From NCBI GenBank assembly GCA_023511325.1, contig JAIMBU010000070.1, positions 1 through 8,890 on the forward strand: a stretch of DNA of 8,890 bases. The letters run 5' to 3'. Below the pieces are notes generated by a model that worked only from the letters and a program-made list of their open reading frames with translations, did no database searches and was not told the DNA's origin. The position numbers and the translations under genes are program-made. Shown in pieces: positions 6,838 to 8,890 of the stretch; position 1 is the first letter of the stretch, and the number at the start of each line of letters is the position of its first letter. Source of the DNA: Gorillibacterium sp. Lineage in GTDB: Bacteria > Bacillota > Bacilli > Paenibacillales > NBRC-103111.

Positions 6838-7946
6838 TGATGAAAGAACTTACGGTTGACCTTGGTAGTCGCTCCTATCCGATTTATATTGGTGAAGGAA
6901 TTGTCCTGAAGATTGCCTCTTTGCTTGAGAAAAATGGAATTAAGCCTACGTCACCTCTTCTGCTTATTACGGATGACCATGTTGCTGCTTTTCACTTAAA
7001 TACGGTTAAAGAGAAGTTAGAGCAAGGTGGGTACCAGGTAAACGTCCATATTGTTCCCGCTGGTGAAAGCACGAAGTCGCTTGCTTCGTTGGAGCAGATC
7101 ATCCGTGTTGCGCTTGAAGCAGGTCTTGATCGCAATTCTGTTATTGTGGCCTTGGGTGGCGGAGTAGTGGGTGATCTTGCTGGTTTTGCCGCAGCTAGCT
7201 ATATGCGGGGGATCCGTTTTGTTCAACTCCCGACGACCATACTGGCGCACGATAGCAGTGTGGGGGGGAAGGTAGCGGTAAATCACCCCTTGGCCAAGAA
7301 TGTCATCGGGGCCTTTCACCAGCCTGAGCTTGTCCTCTACGATACAGAGCTATTGCTTACCCTTCCTCCCCGGGAGGTAAGATCGGGCTACGCTGAGGTG
7401 ATCAAGCATGGCTTGATCCGGGATGCTGACTTTGTATCTTGGCTGAACGAGCATGCGGATGAATTACTGGCTCTCGATTTAGACTTGCTGGGACATGCGC
7501 TTTATACAGGCTGTAAAGTGAAGGTAGCGGTTGTTTCCCAGGATGAGCGGGAGACTGGTCTTCGTGCCATACTCAATCTTGGTCATACCATTGGTCATGC
7601 TCTAGAGGCGGTTGCTGGGTATGGAGTTATTCTCCATGGAGAGGGTATTGCCATCGGTATGGTTGGAGCGGCACGACTAGCAGTCCAATTAGGTCGGCCC
7701 GAACGGATTCATACCATCACCAAGCAAATTTTTCAGCGCTTTCAGCTTCCGGTAGTCATTCCTGCTCAGCTTGATACGGATGCGATCATGGCGGCAATGA
7801 TGCATGATAAGAAGTTCAAGGAGGGGCGGATGACCTTCGTCCTGCCGGTAGATATTGGAGAGGTCGACATCTATGAAGAGCTGACGACTGAACAGGTCCG
7901 AGCGGTCGTGAGCGAGCTAAAACAGGAGGGTTTATTATGTGGGTAA
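6837..7946 (+). CDS. aroB: 3-dehydroquinate synthase
   Basis: The product is a 369-residue NAD- and metal-dependent enzyme that cyclises DAHP to 3-dehydroquinate, the second shikimate step. The nucleotide-binding GGGVVGD (107-113), PTTILAHDSSVGGK (132-145), YAEVIKHGL (185-193) and LNLGHTIGHALEA (247-259) are all present. The likely metal ligands are E187, H250 and H267. I chose the ATG at 6837, which overlaps the aroC stop (TGATG) and has TTGGAG (6823-6828) eight bases upstream. An ATG at 6840 is also possible; the TTG at 6834 is less likely. Its 3' end overlaps aroH by 10 bp, so the three aro genes should be translationally coupled. Confidence 0.97.
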   Translation: MMKELTVDLGSRSYPIYIGEGIVLKIASLLEKNGIKPTSPLLLITDDHVAAFHLNTVKEKLEQGGYQVNVHIVPAGESTKSLASLEQIIRVALEAGLDRNSVIVALGGGVVGDLAGFAAASYMRGIRFVQLPTTILAHDSSVGGKVAVNHPLAKNVIGAFHQPELVLYDTELLLTLPPREVRSGYAEVIKHGLIRDADFVSWLNEHADELLALDLDLLGHALYTGCKVKVAVVSQDERETGLRAILNLGHTIGHALEAVAGYGVILHGEGIAIGMVGAARLAVQLGRPERIHTITKQIFQRFQLPVVIPAQLDTDAIMAAMMHDKKFKEGRMTFVLPVDIGEVDIYEELTTEQVRAVVSELKQEGLLCG

Positions 7947-8314
7947 GAGGTATTCGCGGCGCGACAACCGTGGAAAATGACAACGAGCCGGAAATTCTGC
8001 AAGCAACATCTGAGCTTTTGGAGAGAATTATCCAAGCGAACGATGTGGAACCAGAAGACATTTGCAGTGTATTCGTTACATCCACGCACGACCTGACAAC
8101 TACCTTTCCGGCACGTGCAATTCGCCAAATGGCTGGGTGGGAGCTCGTGCCCCTCATGTGTTCCCTTGAGATTCCAGTGCAGCCAAGTCTGCCACGATGC
8201 GTCCGACTCATGGTTCAGGTGAATACGGAGAAGAAGCAAAAGGATATTCACCATGTATACCTGAATGAGGCGCGTATCCTTAGACCCGATATTCCGAGTG
8301 TACCTAAGAAATAA
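7937..8314 (+). CDS. aroH: Chorismate mutase, AroH class
   Basis: The product is a 125-residue monofunctional chorismate mutase of the trimeric B. subtilis AroH type, converting chorismate to prephenate for tyrosine and phenylalanine. Residues known in the B. subtilis active site occur at the same numbers: R7, R63, C75, E78, R90, Y108 and R116. The ATG has AGGAGGG (7924-7930) six bases upstream, located inside the aroB coding end. It is the last gene of the aro unit. No intrinsic terminator with a U-tract follows, so some transcripts may read on into the trp leader. Confidence 0.97.
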   Translation: MWVRGIRGATTVENDNEPEILQATSELLERIIQANDVEPEDICSVFVTSTHDLTTTFPARAIRQMAGWELVPLMCSLEIPVQPSLPRCVRLMVQVNTEKKQKDIHHVYLNEARILRPDIPSVPKK

Positions 8315-8332
8315 TGCTTCTTTCTTAATAAT

Positions 8333-8367
8333 CAGAATGTGTAAAATCTGCTTAATGCTACATTCTG
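8333..8367 (+). other. Hairpin after aroH
   Basis: CAGAATGT (8333-8340) and ACATTCTG (8360-8367) form a perfect 8-bp stem with a 19-base loop, 18 bases after the aroH stop. No U-tract follows on either strand, so it is not a standard terminator. It could cause pausing, protect the message end, or be a binding site. Confidence 0.4.
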
Positions 8368-8379
8368 CTGCTCCATCGG

Positions 8380-8396
8380 TGAACACTAGATGTTCA
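8380..8396. promoter_or_regulatory. Operator-like dyad upstream of the trp promoter
   Basis: TGAACA and TGTTCA are perfect 6-bp arms around a 5-bp centre (CTAGA), about 37 bp upstream of the -35 box. Size and symmetry resemble a repressor or activator site. A second, imperfect dyad follows at 8410-8430: CGTGTTTAC facing GTAAAC, then ACG after a 2-base bulge. Confidence 0.35.
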
Positions 8397-8432
8397 AGGA
8401 CGGCACCCACGTGTTTACGAGTAAACTCACGT

Positions 8433-8462
8433 TTGACGTTAGCCAAAATGATCGTGTATAGT
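8433..8462 (+). promoter_or_regulatory. Sigma-A promoter of the trp operon
   Basis: TTGACG (8433-8438) and TATAGT (8457-8462) are separated by 18 bp, each with one mismatch to consensus. The predicted start is near 8469, right at the beginning of the GAG-triplet row. No other promoter nearby fits as well. Confidence 0.8.
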
Positions 8463-8463
8463 G

Positions 8464-8516
8464 GAGGAGAGAAGAGCCGAGAAGAGTAGTTGCAAGTAGA
8501 GATGAGACGAGTTGAG
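8464..8516 (+). promoter_or_regulatory. TRAP (MtrB) binding target in the trp leader
   Basis: Eleven triplet positions lie at exact 5-base intervals, starting at 8464, 8469, 8474, 8479, 8484, 8489, 8494, 8499, 8504, 8509 and 8514. Nine are GAG, one is AAG (8494) and one is GTT (8489). The two-base spacers are mostly A/U or C. Eleven (G/U)AG triplets matching the eleven subunits of the tryptophan-activated TRAP ring is established for B. subtilis trp. If transcription starts near 8469 the first triplet is not in the RNA, leaving ten positions. TRAP itself is not encoded in the window; in B. subtilis mtrB lies just upstream of hepS. Confidence 0.9.
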
Positions 8517-8628
8517 ACAGGATAAACGGTGCCAACCTTTCCGGGGGAAGCTTTATTTTTACTTCCTACGACCGGAGCCTTATTTGGCATACCTTCCGTT
8601 ATCTGACCGAGACTAACCAAACCTCTAC
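8496..8628 (+). promoter_or_regulatory. Candidate trp antiterminator pairing
   Basis: GTAGAG (8496-8501), inside the TRAP target, is exactly complementary to CTCTAC (8623-8628), the left arm of the downstream terminator. Formation of this 6-bp helix would prevent the terminator; TRAP binding would mask its left strand. This is the logic known in B. subtilis. Here the two strands are 121 bases apart, bridged by the hairpin at 8518-8605. Confidence 0.6.
8518..8605 (+). other. Long irregular hairpin inside the trp leader
   Basis: Nested pairings are: CA and GAT (8518-8519, 8521-8523) with ATC and TG (8601-8605); AACGG (8525-8529) with CCGTT (8596-8600); TGCCAA (8530-8535) with TTGGCA (8584-8589); TTCCGG (8539-8544) with CCGGAG (8572-8577, one wobble); and GGAAG (8546-8550) with CTTCC (8562-8566), capped by a U-rich 11-base loop. 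Bulges separate the helices. It lies between the TRAP target and the terminator. Confidence 0.65.
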
Positions 8629-8647
8629 CCTGTGTAGAGGTTTTTTT
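8619..8647 (+). terminator. trp leader attenuator terminator
   Basis: AAACCTCTAC (8619-8628) pairs with GTAGAGGTTT (8634-8643), a perfect 10-bp stem with a 5-base loop. The T run spans 8641-8647. It ends 49 bases before the trpE start. Its left arm is shared with the antiterminator helix, so it is conditional on TRAP. Confidence 0.92.
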
Positions 8648-8668
8648 GTTTCTTTAGACCACACCCGG

Positions 8669-8684
8669 CTCCTAACGATTGGAG
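8669..8684 (+). promoter_or_regulatory. Possible hairpin masking the trpE ribosome binding site
   Basis: CTCC (8669-8672) can pair with GGAG (8681-8684), the probable trpE Shine-Dalgarno, around an 8-base loop. B. subtilis trpE is also controlled by a Shine-Dalgarno-masking hairpin in TRAP-bound read-through RNA. With only four pairs the case here is weak. Confidence 0.35.
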
Positions 8685-8696
8685 ATGAGAAAGGCT

Positions 8697-8890
8697 ATGT
8701 ACAGTCCCGAATTACAAGAGGTTATCAAGCTTGCAGGAGAATTCAATCTCGTCCCCGTTACTCGGCGTTTGTTAGCTGATACGGAAACACCTATCCGCGT
8801 CTTTAAGCATTTTTCCGATGATCGCTGTGCTTTTCTGCTAGAAAGCGTGGAAGGCGGAGTCAAATGGGCGCGTTATTCGTTTATTGGTAC
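8697..8890 (+). CDS. trpE: Anthranilate synthase component I, N-terminal fragment
   Basis: The frame starts at an ATG and runs off the window after 64 complete codons. The product begins MYSPELQEVI and contains LLESVEGGVKWARYSFIG (47-64), the characteristic N-terminal TrpE segment LLESxExGxxxxRYSFIG that helps form the tryptophan feedback site. TrpE uses chorismate and the ammonia supplied by TrpG/PabA to make anthranilate. The start is somewhat uncertain: GGAG (8681-8684) is 12 bases upstream of this ATG, while an in-frame ATG at 8685 is too close to it. The gene lies behind the TRAP leader, and its chorismate substrate comes from the aroC product just upstream. Confidence 0.95.
   Translation, partial: MYSPELQEVIKLAGEFNLVPVTRRLLADTETPIRVFKHFSDDRCAFLLESVEGGVKWARYSFIG

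Noticed and set aside
7871..8620. 249-codon minus-strand open frame across aroH and the trp leader
   Set aside because: It runs antisense through aroH, the promoter, the TRAP target and the leader hairpin; no family motif is visible.
8469..8647. T-box tRNA-sensing leader for trp
   Set aside because: I find no T-box core (AGGGTGGNACCGCG-like) near the terminator; the GAG row at 5-nt spacing explains the leader better as a TRAP target.

Overview
The window looks like the chromosome of a low-to-moderate GC Gram-positive bacterium of the class Bacilli. The gene order hepS-menG-(ubiA-ubiX)-hepT-ndk-cheR-aroC-aroB-aroH-trpE matches the aromatic amino-acid 'supraoperon' neighbourhood of Bacillus subtilis. 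Strong GGAGG-type ribosome binding sites, frequent TTG/GTG starts and a TRAP-type trp leader also fit. Protein sequence character suggests Paenibacillaceae, perhaps Brevibacillus; that genus guess is from memory and unverified. All genes are on the + strand.

Layout. Positions 1-3511 form a menaquinone/prenyl-chain block: the 3' end of hepS, then menG, a UbiA-family prenyltransferase, ubiX (start overlapping the ubiA stop) and hepT. HepS and HepT together make the heptaprenyl tail, a UbiA enzyme attaches the tail to an aromatic ring, UbiX makes the prenyl-FMN cofactor for a UbiD-type decarboxylase, and MenG does the final C-methylation. UbiA and UbiX here instead of MenA-type genes hint at the futalosine route to menaquinone. 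Next come ndk (3624-4067), cheR (4134-4928) and a 67-residue protein of unknown function (4997-5200), closed by a strong intrinsic terminator at 5271-5307.

Positions 5308-5673 carry no gene. They hold nested inverted repeats (5316-5467), four degenerate direct repeats (5446-5549) and a near-consensus sigma-A promoter (5555-5583). That promoter is placed to drive aroC-aroB-aroH (5674-8314), the last shared steps to chorismate plus chorismate mutase. The three genes are tightly coupled by stop/start overlaps.

Positions 8315-8696 form the trp regulatory region: several dyads, a sigma-A promoter, a row of GAG triplets at exact 5-nt spacing (a TRAP target), a long irregular hairpin, an intrinsic terminator and then the start of trpE, which runs off the window. 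The leader can be read as TRAP-controlled attenuation: free leader RNA can pair 8496-8501 with 8623-8628 and so block the terminator, while TRAP on the GAG triplets would hide the first strand and let the terminator form.

I see no rRNA or tRNA genes, CRISPR array, transposase gene or phage gene. The most unusual material is non-coding: the repeat region upstream of aroC and the extra hairpin domain inside the trp leader.
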